Below the pieces are notes generated by a model, which worked only from the letters and a program-made list of their open reading frames with translations, was not told where the DNA came from and made no database searches. From Pseudomonadota bacterium (GTDB lineage: Bacteria > Desulfobacterota > Desulfobulbia > Desulfobulbales > Desulfobulbaceae), in contig WRKE01000306.1 in NCBI GenBank assembly GCA_009778235.1, positions 1 to 18,399 on the forward strand: a stretch of DNA of 18,399 nucleotides, read 5' to 3'. This document shows, one piece after another, positions 1 to 8,310 of this stretch. Position 1 is the first letter of the stretch, and each line of letters begins with the position of its first letter. Position numbers and translations under genes: made by a program.

Positions 1-468
1 ATCCCCGGCGCCAACGCCATTCTCGGCCCGTTGAACAAGCTGGTCAACTGGGGCCGGGCCGGTTCGATCTGGCCGGTGACCTTTGGCCTGGCCTGCTGCG
101 CCATCGAGATGATGGATGCCGGTGCTGCGACCAATGACCTCGACCGTTTCGGCATCCTCTTCCGGGCCAGCCCCCGCCAGGCCGACTGCATGGTGGTGGC
201 CGGTACCTTAAGCAAGAAGATGGCGCCGGCGCTGCGGCGGGTCTATGACCAGATGCCTGAGCCCCGTTATGTCCTGGCCATGGGCAGTTGCGCCTGCAGC
301 GGTGGGGTGTTCGACACCTATGCGGTCACCCAGGGGGTTGATCAGATCATTCCGGTGGACGTGTATGTGCCCGGCTGTCCGCCTCGACCCGAGGCGCTGC
401 TCGAAGGCTTTCTGCAACTTCAGGCAAAGATTCGCAAGGAAGAATACCGATGGAGTCAATGGCGATAG
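1..468 (+). CDS. nuoB: NADH-quinone oxidoreductase subunit B (5' partial)
   Basis: NuoB is the peripheral-arm subunit of complex I that carries the terminal [4Fe-4S] cluster N2, which passes electrons to quinone at the NuoB/NuoD interface. The reading frame is open from base 1, so the true start lies upstream of the window; a TTG at 31 is not a real start because the frame continues before it with a conserved sequence. Counting from base 1, the N2 ligands are visible as the tandem Cys32-Cys33 (GLACCAIEMM), Cys97 (MGSCACSGG) and Cys126 (VPGCPPRPEAL). An extra cysteine, Cys99, sits where many homologues have Asn or Ser. About 155 residues are present, covering nearly the whole core. It overlaps nuoC by 19 bases, so the two are translated together. 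The family assignment is certain. Confidence 0.97.
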   Translation: MPGANAILGPLNKLVNWGRAGSIWPVTFGLACCAIEMMDAGAATNDLDRFGILFRASPRQADCMVVAGTLSKKMAPALRRVYDQMPEPRYVLAMGSCACSGGVFDTYAVTQGVDQIIPVDVYVPGCPPRPEALLEGFLQLQAKIRKEEYRWSQWR

Positions 469-1022
469 CCGATCGGCTGCGGGCCGAATTTCCTGATGAA
501 ATTCTGCATAGCTACCTCAACCAGGGCCAGGCGGCGGTGGTCGTCCGGTCGGGGCGGATCGTCGACATCCTCCGCTGGCTGCGCACCACCGAGACCATCC
601 ATATGGACCATCTCCGCTCGCTGTGCGGGGTGGACAACGCCCGCCGCCGCGGGCCGGGACTGGCGCGGTTTGAGGTGGTCTACAATCTCTATTCCATTGC
701 GCTGCGCCACGAAATCCGGGTGCGGGCCGAGGTGGAGGACAAGGAGCCGGCCATCGATTCGGTGGTCGAACTCTGGGCGAGCGCCAACTGGATGGAACGG
801 GAGACCTACGATCTGTTCGGCATCCGCTTCAACAATCATCCCGATTTGCGGCGGGTACTCCTGCCGGAAGACTGGGTCGGCCATCCCCTGCGCAAGGACT
901 ATCCGCTCAAGGGCAAGGTGGAGTGGTCCGGCATGACCGAGCTGCTGGAAAAGACAAAAAATCTAGACCGGTTTGGTTTCAAGCCCGATGGGCAGGCGAC
1001 GCCCAAGGAGGACGACCAATGA
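450..1022 (+). CDS. nuoC: NADH-quinone oxidoreductase subunit C
   Basis: NuoC (30-kDa subunit homologue) is a hydrophilic, cofactor-free subunit of the connecting arm of complex I that packs against NuoD. The product has 190 residues, a usual length for a stand-alone NuoC, so there is no NuoCD fusion as in E. coli. The hallmark C-terminal segment is present (EREYDLFGI-like: ETYDLFGIRFNNHPDLRRVL, then GHPLRKDYPL). The ATG at 450 is chosen because an AAGGAAGA Shine-Dalgarno lies at 436-443, inside the end of nuoB; a second ATG at 459 is possible but badly spaced. The stop overlaps the nuoD start in an ATGA arrangement, which implies translational coupling. Confidence 0.96.
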   Translation: MESMAIADRLRAEFPDEILHSYLNQGQAAVVVRSGRIVDILRWLRTTETIHMDHLRSLCGVDNARRRGPGLARFEVVYNLYSIALRHEIRVRAEVEDKEPAIDSVVELWASANWMERETYDLFGIRFNNHPDLRRVLLPEDWVGHPLRKDYPLKGKVEWSGMTELLEKTKNLDRFGFKPDGQATPKEDDQ

Positions 1023-2257
1023 CCCGGCCGATCATAAAAACAGAAACAAAAAATTTGGAAATCCCGGTGGCCGATGGTGAGGGCGACCGCTACTCCCTGC
1101 GCATGGGGCCGCAACATCCGGCCACCCATGGTGTATTACGGGTTGATCTCGAATTGGACGGCGAAACCATCGTCGCCTGCACCCCCCAGGTGGGCTATCT
1201 GCATCGGGGGTTTGAAAAGCTGGCGGAAAACAAGACCTATACCCAAACCCTGATCCTCACCGACCGGCTCGACTACATCGCGGCCATGGCCAACAATGTT
1301 GGTTATTGCGTGGCAGTGGAACGGCTGCTCGGCATCTCGGTGCCCCCGCGCGCCCAGTACATCCGCACCATGGTGGCCGAGATGTCGCGGCTCTGCTCGC
1401 ACCTGCTCTGGCTGGCCACCCATGCTCTGGATATCGGGGCCATGACGGTCTTTCTCTACTGTTTCCGCGAACGCGAGGTTTTATTGGATCTGTTCGAGGA
1501 GCTGTGCGGGGCCCGGCTGACCTTTTCCTATCCCCGGATTGGTGGGGTGCGCCAGGATGTGACCACCCGCTTCATCGACGAGTTGCAGCGCTTTTTAGAC
1601 ATTTTTCCCGGCCGGATCGACGAGTACGAAACCCTGATCGATACCAACCGCATCTGGCTCAAGCGCACGGTGGGCGTCGGCAAGGTCACGGGCGAGGAGG
1701 CCCTGGCCCTGGGTTTGACCGGCGCCTGTTTGCGCGGCTCAGGCGTGGATTATGACCTCCGCAAGCACCAGCCCTACGACGCCTACGGCCTGGTCGATTT
1801 CGAGGTGCCTCTAGGCAGCGACGGCGACATCTATGCCCGCTACCGCTGCCGGATGGAAGAGATGCACCAGTCGGCGCGGATCATCCAGCAGTGCATTGAC
1901 CAACTGCCGCCCGGCCCGATCATCGGCCCGGACGCCCCGGACCTGGTCATGCCCAACAAGGCGCCGGCCCGCCTCGAAGCGGGGACCAATGCCTACGGCA
2001 CCGGCTTGATCAAGCTCATCCGCGACCGCGACCCCTATCTTGCCGGCGATGTCTACGTGGCCACCGAGGTGCCCAAGGGCGAGCTGGGTTTCTATTTCAT
2101 TGCCGACGGCAACAACCGGCCCTATCGGATGCACATCCGCTCGCCCTCGTTCATCCACATCGGAGCCCTGGCCGCGCTGGCCAAGGGCGAGCTGATCGCT
2201 GATCTGATTGCCAACATCGGCAGTCTGGATGTGGTGCTGGGCGAGTCGGACCGGTGA
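1019..2257 (+). CDS. nuoD: NADH-quinone oxidoreductase subunit D (49-kDa homologue)
   Basis: NuoD forms most of the quinone-binding cavity of complex I and is related to the large subunit of [NiFe] hydrogenases. The product has 412 residues, normal for the family. The frame is open further upstream to 923, but the ATG at 1019 is preferred: AAGGAGG lies at 1005-1011 and the ATG overlaps the nuoC stop by four bases. The quinone-site loop GPQHPATHGVLR carries His33 and His37, and the conserved Tyr86 in DRLDY corresponds by motif to the quinone-headgroup tyrosine of other species. Other family signatures are LHRGFEKLAE and a C-terminus ending in VLGESDR. The hydrogenase-type NiFe cysteines are absent, as expected for NuoD. 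In many bacteria nuoE, F and G follow; here nuoH comes 41 bases later. Confidence 0.97.
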   Translation: MTRPIIKTETKNLEIPVADGEGDRYSLRMGPQHPATHGVLRVDLELDGETIVACTPQVGYLHRGFEKLAENKTYTQTLILTDRLDYIAAMANNVGYCVAVERLLGISVPPRAQYIRTMVAEMSRLCSHLLWLATHALDIGAMTVFLYCFREREVLLDLFEELCGARLTFSYPRIGGVRQDVTTRFIDELQRFLDIFPGRIDEYETLIDTNRIWLKRTVGVGKVTGEEALALGLTGACLRGSGVDYDLRKHQPYDAYGLVDFEVPLGSDGDIYARYRCRMEEMHQSARIIQQCIDQLPPGPIIGPDAPDLVMPNKAPARLEAGTNAYGTGLIKLIRDRDPYLAGDVYVATEVPKGELGFYFIADGNNRPYRMHIRSPSFIHIGALAALAKGELIADLIANIGSLDVVLGESDR

Positions 2258-2298
2258 CCGGACTTTAGAAACAAAAGATTTTGCTGCCGAGGGATTGT

Positions 2299-3267
2299 AT
2301 GGATATCCTGCTGATGTTGCTGTGGATCGTGATCCTCGTTGTGGTGATCATGCTCCATGTGGCCTATGCCACCTACTTCGAGCGTAAAATCATCGGCCAC
2401 ATGCAGGTGCGGCTGGGCCCGATGCGGGTCGGCTGGCACGGCCTGCTCCAGCCCATTGCCGACGGGGTCAAAAGTTTCTTCAAGGAAGACATCATCCCCG
2501 AGAACGCCGACCGGTCGACCTTCCTGGCCGCGCCGATCATCTGCCTGACCGCGATGATGACCGCCCTGGCGGTGCTGCCCTTTGCCAAGGGCTGGGTGCT
2601 GGCCGACATCGACATCGGCCTGCTGTTCATCTTTGCCATGAGTTCGCTGGCCAGCTACGGTGTGGTCCTGGCGGGTTGGTCCTCCAACTCCAAATACAGC
2701 TTTCTGGGCGGCATGCGTTCCATGGCCCAGGTGATCAGCTACGAGATCAGCATGGGTTTGAGCCTGGTCGGGGTGATGCTGCTGGCCGGCTCGCTCAACT
2801 TGAGCGCCATTGTCGAGGCTCAAGGCGACCGATTCCTGGGTATGTATCTTCTGCCGCAATGTATCGGTTTTTTTGTCTTTTTCATCAGCATGCTGGCCGA
2901 GACCAACCGGGTGCCCTTTGACCTGCCCGAGGCGGAAACCGAGCTGGTCTCCGGCTACAGCACCGAATACAGCGGCATGCGCTACGCCATTTTCTTCATG
3001 GCCGAGTACATCGGGATGATGGTCATGGCCTCCATTGGCACGGTCTGCTTCCTCGGCGGCTGGAACGGGCCGTTCCCGGTCCCCTTTTTCCCGCCGCTGT
3101 GGTTCGTGCTCAAGGTTTATTTGTTCATGTTCGTGTTCATCTGGATCAGGGCCACCCTACCGCGCTACCGCTACGACCAGTTGATGGGGTTGGGCTGGAA
3201 GCTGCTTATCCCGCTGGCTCTGGCCAACATCGTCCTCACCGCCTGCCTGAAGGCAATCCTTGCGTAG
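2299..3267 (+). CDS. nuoH: NADH-quinone oxidoreductase subunit H
   Basis: NuoH is the membrane subunit that anchors the peripheral arm and completes the quinone channel (homologue of mitochondrial ND1). The product has 322 residues with about eight hydrophobic segments, the first starting at residue 2. The acidic signature AETNRVPFDLPEAETEL is at residues 200-216, and the first cytoplasmic loop has the conserved YFERKIIGHMQVRLGPMRVG and FFKEDIIP. The ATG at 2299 is taken as start, with a GAGGGA Shine-Dalgarno at 2289-2294 (spacing rather short); an in-frame TTG at 2281 would add six residues of no conserved character. It follows nuoD directly with no room for nuoEFG. The stop is 19 bases before nuoI. 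Confidence 0.96.
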   Translation: MDILLMLLWIVILVVVIMLHVAYATYFERKIIGHMQVRLGPMRVGWHGLLQPIADGVKSFFKEDIIPENADRSTFLAAPIICLTAMMTALAVLPFAKGWVLADIDIGLLFIFAMSSLASYGVVLAGWSSNSKYSFLGGMRSMAQVISYEISMGLSLVGVMLLAGSLNLSAIVEAQGDRFLGMYLLPQCIGFFVFFISMLAETNRVPFDLPEAETELVSGYSTEYSGMRYAIFFMAEYIGMMVMASIGTVCFLGGWNGPFPVPFFPPLWFVLKVYLFMFVFIWIRATLPRYRYDQLMGLGWKLLIPLALANIVLTACLKAILA

Positions 3268-3286
3268 GGGGGAATAAAAAAACACT

Positions 3287-3925
3287 ATGCAGATTCAGTA
3301 CAAACCCCGGCGCGGTTGGCTGGCTACGATTTTTCAGATCGAAATCCTCCAAGGCATGGCTTTAACCTTGAAGCGGCTTTTTTCCCGGCCAATCACCCGC
3401 CAGTACCCTGACGAACGGCCGCAGATCCGCCTTGGTTTCCGCGGCCAGCATGCCCTGGTGCGCGACCCTGCGACCAATGATTGCAAGTGCATCGGCTGCA
3501 TGCGCTGCGCCGTGGTCTGCCCGTCGCGCTGCATCCGCATCCAATCACGCAAGGGCAAGGAGCCGAACAGTCGCCGGGTGATCGACAACTACCGGATTGA
3601 GGCCCTGCGTTGCATCTACTGCGGCTTTTGCGCGGAGGTCTGCCCGGTGAATGCCATCGTGCTCACCGAATTCTACGAATACAGCAGCCTTGACCGGGCA
3701 TCGCTGCATTTCACCAAGGAACAGTTGCTGGCCAACTGGGATCAATTCGCGGCCCAGTTGGACATGCCGGCCGATGCCTACGTCAATCCGTTCTGGCGAC
3801 CGCGCGGGTTTGCCGAACGCGATCTGCCTGCACCGAAACGGCTGCCGGTGTCGCCCGAATGGAGCGGCGAACAGCAGGTGGTGGGACGGCAATGGCAACG
3901 GTATCTTCCCCCGGAACACGCTTAA
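3287..3925 (+). CDS. nuoI: NADH-quinone oxidoreductase subunit I (2x[4Fe-4S] ferredoxin)
   Basis: NuoI carries clusters N6a and N6b and relays electrons to cluster N2 in NuoB. The product has 212 residues with two classic CxxCxxCxxxCP motifs: Cys68, 71, 74, 78 (CIGCMRCAVVCP) and Cys109, 112, 115, 119 (CIYCGFCAEVCP). Two further cysteines, Cys66 and Cys82, flank the first motif. The N-terminal amphipathic region GMALTLKRLF precedes the ferredoxin domain as in other NuoI. The ATG at 3287 follows a GGGGGGA-like ribosome site about 13 bases away, longer than usual but with no better start nearby. Without NuoEFG in this operon, NuoI would be the likely entry point for electrons from a ferredoxin-type donor or an adaptor; that is inference. 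Confidence 0.96.
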   Translation: MQIQYKPRRGWLATIFQIEILQGMALTLKRLFSRPITRQYPDERPQIRLGFRGQHALVRDPATNDCKCIGCMRCAVVCPSRCIRIQSRKGKEPNSRRVIDNYRIEALRCIYCGFCAEVCPVNAIVLTEFYEYSSLDRASLHFTKEQLLANWDQFAAQLDMPADAYVNPFWRPRGFAERDLPAPKRLPVSPEWSGEQQVVGRQWQRYLPPEHA

Positions 3926-3935
3926 GGAGGGCTCG

Positions 3936-4502
3936 ATGTTTCTCCAGCTCTTTTTCGCATACTGTGCCCTGATGATCGTGGCCAGCGGCCTGTTGGCCAT
4001 CAGCCTGCGCAACCCGGTCCACTGCGTGCTCATGGTCCTGGTGCTTTTCTTTCATATGGCCGGACTGTACTTGACCTTGAACGCCGAGTTTCTGGCCGCG
4101 GTGCAGATCATCGTCTATGCCGGCGCCATTCTGGTGCTTTATTTATTCGTACTTTTCCTGGTCAGCCTGCGCGAGGAGCTCCACCTGAATGGTTTTGTGC
4201 CCAACGCCTGGCTCGGGCGGATCATCGCCGCCGGCCTGGCCGTGCTCCTGCTTGCCATCATTCCTGCCTTCATCCTGGGCGAGAAAGGGGAATGGACGGT
4301 CGAGGCCGTCCGCCAGGTGACCCATACCAAGGCCCTGGGCCAGGAATTGTTTACCACCTACCTGTTGCCCTTCGAGATAGCCGGCCTGATTTTGCTGGTG
4401 GCCCTGATCGGCGGCCTGGTGCTGGCGCGCCGGGACCAGGCCGGCTCCGGCGATGGTGTTGATCCGGAACCCGCCACCATTGGCAAGGAGGTATCGCAAT
4501 GA
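3936..4502 (+). CDS. nuoJ: NADH-quinone oxidoreductase subunit J
   Basis: NuoJ (ND6 homologue) is a small membrane subunit next to NuoH, NuoA and NuoK, with a helix that takes part in coupling. The product has 188 residues and about five transmembrane segments. The conserved stretch AEFLAAVQIIVYAGAILVLY, containing the pi-bulge helix of ND6-type proteins, is intact. The frame is open upstream inside nuoI, but the ATG at 3936 is supported by a strong AAGGAGG at 3924-3930 that overlaps the nuoI stop codon. The C-terminal tail after the last helix is short and polar. The stop overlaps the nuoK start as ATGA, indicating coupled translation. Confidence 0.95.
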   Translation: MFLQLFFAYCALMIVASGLLAISLRNPVHCVLMVLVLFFHMAGLYLTLNAEFLAAVQIIVYAGAILVLYLFVLFLVSLREELHLNGFVPNAWLGRIIAAGLAVLLLAIIPAFILGEKGEWTVEAVRQVTHTKALGQELFTTYLLPFEIAGLILLVALIGGLVLARRDQAGSGDGVDPEPATIGKEVSQ

Positions 4503-4801
4503 TTCCCCTGTCCTGGTACATGGCCCTGGCGATCATCCTGTTTTGCATCGGGGTGTGCGGCTTCCTCACCCGGCGCAACGTGATCGTCATGTTTTTGTCG
4601 ATCGAGCTGATGCTCAACGGCGTCAATCTCAATCTGGTGGCGCTCAGCCACTTCCTCGACAGCATGCGCGGCCAGGCCTTCACCTTTTTCATCATCACCG
4701 TGGCTGCGGCCGAGGCCGCCATCGGCTTGGGCATCGCCATTGCCCTCTACCGGAGCAGGCGCAGCGTGCACGTCGATACCATCAACCTTCTCAAGGGATA
4801 G
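4499..4801 (+). CDS. nuoK: NADH-quinone oxidoreductase subunit K
   Basis: NuoK (ND4L homologue) is a three-helix membrane subunit of complex I that contributes to the proton path between NuoJ and NuoN. The product has exactly 100 residues, the usual family length. Conserved features are SIELMLNGVNLNLVA in helix 2, with the membrane glutamate, and FFIITVAAAEAAIGLGIAIA in helix 3, with the second buried glutamate. The start is fixed by AAGGAGG at 4485-4491 and by the four-base overlap with nuoJ. nuoL follows after nine bases. Confidence 0.96.
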   Translation: MIPLSWYMALAIILFCIGVCGFLTRRNVIVMFLSIELMLNGVNLNLVALSHFLDSMRGQAFTFFIITVAAAEAAIGLGIAIALYRSRRSVHVDTINLLKG

Positions 4802-4810
4802 GAAGAAAAC

Positions 4811-6733
4811 ATGCCGGCCTCCCTGCTCGCCATTCCGCTGTTGCCGCTGGCCTCCTTTGTCATCACCCTGCTTGTGGGCAGGCGCTGGGGGACGCGGGCC
4901 CATTGGCTGCCGATCGTTGCGGTGCTGTTCTCATTTGGCTGCGCCCTGGCCGCCTTTTTCCGGGTTCGATCAGGAGTGATCATCAACCAGGATGTCTACA
5001 CCTGGATTCTTTCCGGCAACCTGGTGGTCTCGTTCGGTTTTCTGGTCGATCAACTGACCGCAGTGATGCTGATCGTGGTCACCAGCGTCAGCGCCCTGGT
5101 GCACATCTATTCGGTGGGCTATATGAAAGGCGAGGAGGGATATTATCGTTTTTTCGCCTACCTGAGCCTTTTTACCTTCTCGATGCTCATGCTGGTGCTG
5201 GGCAATAACTTCCTCCAGCTCTTTTTCGGCTGGGAGGCGGTGGGGCTGTCTTCCTATCTGCTGATCGGGTTCTATTTCAACAAGCAATCGGCCGCCGATG
5301 CCGGCAAGAAGGCCTTCATCGTTAACCGTTTCGGTGATTTCGGCTTTCTCATCGGGCTGCTCCTGGTGTTCACCCTGTTTGGCAGTCTGCATTACCAGGA
5401 GGTGTTCAGCCGGGTCAGCGAACTGGAAATGCAAAAAATCACCCTGTTCGGCAGCCAAATCAATGCGGCTACCCTGATCGCGCTTTTGCTCTTTTGCGGT
5501 GCCATCGGCAAGTCGGCCCAGATTCCACTCCATGTCTGGCTGCCCGATGCCATGGAAGGGCCGACCCCGGTCAGCGCCCTGATCCATGCCGCCACCATGG
5601 TCACGGCCGGCGTCTTTTTAGTTGCCCGCTGCAATCCGATTTTTTCCCTGTCACCGGTGGTCCTCAACCTGATCACCGTGCTCGGCGCAGTCACCGCCCT
5701 GTTCGCCGCCACCATCGCCCTGGTCCAGACCGATATCAAACGGGTGGTGGCTTATTCCACGGTCAGCCAGTTGGCTTACATGTTCATCGGCTGCGGGGTG
5801 GGCGCCTATTCCGCGGGTATCTTCCACCTGTTCACCCACGCCTATTTCAAGGCCTTGCTCTTTCTCGGCTGCGGCTCGGTGATCCTCGGTATGCATCACG
5901 AGCAGGACCTGCGGGCCATGGGCGGCTTAAAGCGGCAGATGCCCGTCACCTACGTAACCTTTCTCCTGGCCTCGCTGTCCATTGCCGGCGTGCCCGGCCT
6001 GGCCGGCTTTTTCAGTAAGGATGAAATCCTGCTCATGGCCTTCAACACCGACCTGGCCGCCGGCAAGTTCGCCTGGGCCATCGGTACCCTGGTGGCCTTC
6101 ATGACCGCCTTCTACTCCTTCCGCCTCCTGTTCCTCGTCTTTCACGGTGACTTCCGGGGCAGTGAAGAGCAGCGCCATCACCTCCACGAATCGCCCCCAG
6201 TGGTCACCTGGCCCTTGATGCTGCTGGCCATCGGCGCGGTAACCGCGGGCTGGTTTGGTGTGCCGGCGCTGCTCGGTGGCGACAACCACTGGGCCCATTT
6301 CCTCGAACCAGTGCTCGGCCATCCCCATGTCCAGGTCTCTGCCGCCACCGAAGCATTGCTCATGGGCGGCTCGATCTTGGCCGGGGTCTGCGGTATTGGT
6401 CTGGCCTACTTTCTCTACCGCATGCGGCCGCACCTGCCCGGCCTGCTGGCTGAGCGGCTGGCCTCGGTCCACCGGCTGTTGCTCAATAAGTATTATATCG
6501 ACGAGCTGTACGACATCCTCCTGGTCAGGCCGGCCTTGGCCGCAAGCCGCAAGGTGGTGCTGGGTATCGTCGACCTGGTCTGCATTGAGGGGGTGGTCAA
6601 TGGACTGCCCCGGATCATTGCCCTGGTGGCCGAACGGCTGCGGCGTCTTCAGGACGGACAGGTCTCGCATTACCTTGCCTGGATGGGCGGCGGCGCCCTG
6701 GCTCTGGCGGCGGTGCTGTTGATCGGCCTCTAA
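4811..6733 (+). CDS. nuoL: NADH-quinone oxidoreductase subunit L (antiporter-like)
   Basis: NuoL is the distal Mrp-antiporter-like subunit of the complex I membrane arm, proposed to move a proton and carrying the long lateral helix. The product has 640 residues and many transmembrane helices. Key ion-path residues are present: Glu142 in GWEAVGLSSYLL, Lys234 in GKSAQIPLHVWLPDAM, the following GPTPVSALIHAATMVTAG with its conserved His, and Lys403 in FFSKDEIL. The C-terminal part (LLNKYYIDELYDILLVRP) resembles the end of bona fide NuoL rather than MrpA or hydrogenase-linked antiporters. The start ATG at 4811 follows AGGAAG overlapping the nuoK stop. The gap to nuoM is 25 bases. Confidence 0.96.
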   Translation: MPASLLAIPLLPLASFVITLLVGRRWGTRAHWLPIVAVLFSFGCALAAFFRVRSGVIINQDVYTWILSGNLVVSFGFLVDQLTAVMLIVVTSVSALVHIYSVGYMKGEEGYYRFFAYLSLFTFSMLMLVLGNNFLQLFFGWEAVGLSSYLLIGFYFNKQSAADAGKKAFIVNRFGDFGFLIGLLLVFTLFGSLHYQEVFSRVSELEMQKITLFGSQINAATLIALLLFCGAIGKSAQIPLHVWLPDAMEGPTPVSALIHAATMVTAGVFLVARCNPIFSLSPVVLNLITVLGAVTALFAATIALVQTDIKRVVAYSTVSQLAYMFIGCGVGAYSAGIFHLFTHAYFKALLFLGCGSVILGMHHEQDLRAMGGLKRQMPVTYVTFLLASLSIAGVPGLAGFFSKDEILLMAFNTDLAAGKFAWAIGTLVAFMTAFYSFRLLFLVFHGDFRGSEEQRHHLHESPPVVTWPLMLLAIGAVTAGWFGVPALLGGDNHWAHFLEPVLGHPHVQVSAATEALLMGGSILAGVCGIGLAYFLYRMRPHLPGLLAERLASVHRLLLNKYYIDELYDILLVRPALAASRKVVLGIVDLVCIEGVVNGLPRIIALVAERLRRLQDGQVSHYLAWMGGGALALAAVLLIGL

Positions 6734-6758
6734 CCCGAACTCTTACGGAAACCTCGCG

Positions 6759-8270
6759 ATGTCCATGCCATTGCTCAGCATCCTGATCTTCTTTCCTATC
6801 CTTGGCGGGCTGTCACTGCTGTGCGTTCCCCGCCAGCAGATTGCCACCATCCGGACCATGGCCCTGCTCATCAGCCTGATCGAGCTGCTTTTGACCCTGC
6901 CGTTGGTCCTGCTGTTTGACAAGTCAACCCATGTGATGCAGTTCACCGAGCACCATGCCTGGATTCCGGTCCTGCGGATCAACTACAGCCTTGGCATCGA
7001 CGGCATCAGCATCTTGTTCCTGTTGCTTACCGCTCTGATCGTCGTCTTGTCGGTGCTGGTGTCCTGGAAGGCGATCACCGATAAAATACAAGAGTTTTTC
7101 ACGGCCATGTTGCTGTTGGAAGGGGCCATGATCGGTGTGTTCTGTGCCACCGATTTCATCTTGTTCTACGTGTTCTGGGAGGCCATGCTGATCCCGATGT
7201 TTCTGATCATCGGTATTTGGGGCGGCCCCAACCGGATTTACGCCACCATCAAGTTCTTCCTCTACACCCTGCTCGGCAGCCTGCTGATGCTGGTCGGGAT
7301 CATCTTATTGTATCAATTCGGCGGCCGCACCTTCGATATCCTCAAGCTGGCCGGCCAAGCCTATTCACTCAAGCTGCAACTGGTGCTCTTTTGGGCCTTT
7401 TTTGCCGCTTTTGCGGTCAAGGTGCCGATGTGGCCGGTGCATACCTGGCTGCCCGACGCCCACACCGAGGCCCCGGCCGCTGGTTCGGTGATTCTGGCCG
7501 CGGTGCTGATCAAGATGGGCGCCTACGGTTTTCTGCGCTTCTCGTTGCCCATCCTGCCGGACGCCACCCAATTGATGACGACGCCCATGCTGGTGCTGTC
7601 GGTGATCGCCATTGTCTACGGTGCAATCATCTGTCTGGCCCAGACCGATCTCAAGCGGTTGATCGCCTACAGCTCGGTCAGCCACATGGGATTCGTCACC
7701 CTGGGCCTGTTTGCCTTGAACCAGCGGGGACTGGAGGGGTCAATCCTGCAGATGATCAATCACGGTCTGGTCACCGGCGCCCTGTTTCTGGCGGTGGGCA
7801 TGATCTACGAACGCACCCATACCCGTGAAATCGCGGCCTACGGTGGTCTGGCCTCAACCATGCCGGTCTTTGCCGGGTTCTTCCTGCTCTTTACCCTGGC
7901 TGCGGTGGGTCTGCCCGGCACCAACGGCTTTATCGGCGAGTTCCTCATCCTGCTCGGCGGGTTTGAAAGCCAGCCCTGGTCGGCGGTGATCGCCGCCTCC
8001 GGCCTGATTCTCGGGGCCTGGTACATGCTCTGGCTCTTTCAGCGCATTTTTTTCAACGAGGTCAAGACCGGCATGCAGGGCCTGGCGCCACTCGACCTGC
8101 GGGAAATCCTTACGCTTGCGCCCATGGTGATTCTGATCCTGTGGATCGGGCTCTATCCCAATGGACTGCTTAGTTTTCTGCACGTCTCGGTGGCCCATCT
8201 GCTTGACCAGGTCCACGGCGTGGGCCTGGCCGGGGTGGCCTTGCCACCCGCCCTGGCGCAGTTGCCCTAA
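6759..8270 (+). CDS. nuoM: NADH-quinone oxidoreductase subunit M (antiporter-like)
   Basis: NuoM (ND4 homologue) is the middle antiporter-like subunit of the membrane arm. The product has 503 residues, close to the E. coli protein. Conserved charged residues inside membrane segments are Glu141 (VFWEAMLIPMFLIIG), Lys221 (FAVKVPMWPVHTWLPDAH), Lys252 (LIKMGAYGFLR) and Glu394 (NGFIGEFLILLG). The replacement of the lysine by glutamate in the last motif is what separates NuoM from NuoL and NuoN, so the subunit assignment is secure. The ribosome site is weak (CGGAAA at 6745-6750); a second ATG at 6765 would shorten the protein by only two residues. Confidence 0.96.
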   Translation: MSMPLLSILIFFPILGGLSLLCVPRQQIATIRTMALLISLIELLLTLPLVLLFDKSTHVMQFTEHHAWIPVLRINYSLGIDGISILFLLLTALIVVLSVLVSWKAITDKIQEFFTAMLLLEGAMIGVFCATDFILFYVFWEAMLIPMFLIIGIWGGPNRIYATIKFFLYTLLGSLLMLVGIILLYQFGGRTFDILKLAGQAYSLKLQLVLFWAFFAAFAVKVPMWPVHTWLPDAHTEAPAAGSVILAAVLIKMGAYGFLRFSLPILPDATQLMTTPMLVLSVIAIVYGAIICLAQTDLKRLIAYSSVSHMGFVTLGLFALNQRGLEGSILQMINHGLVTGALFLAVGMIYERTHTREIAAYGGLASTMPVFAGFFLLFTLAAVGLPGTNGFIGEFLILLGGFESQPWSAVIAASGLILGAWYMLWLFQRIFFNEVKTGMQGLAPLDLREILTLAPMVILILWIGLYPNGLLSFLHVSVAHLLDQVHGVGLAGVALPPALAQLP

Positions 8271-8310
8271 ACAGTGACCCTAGCTCAGTGAATTTGAACG
8301 AGGAACAACC

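Noticed and set aside
923..1018. Upstream extension of nuoD to 923
   Set aside because: It overlaps the conserved end of nuoC, while the ATG at 1019 has an ideal AAGGAGG and the usual NuoD N-terminus.
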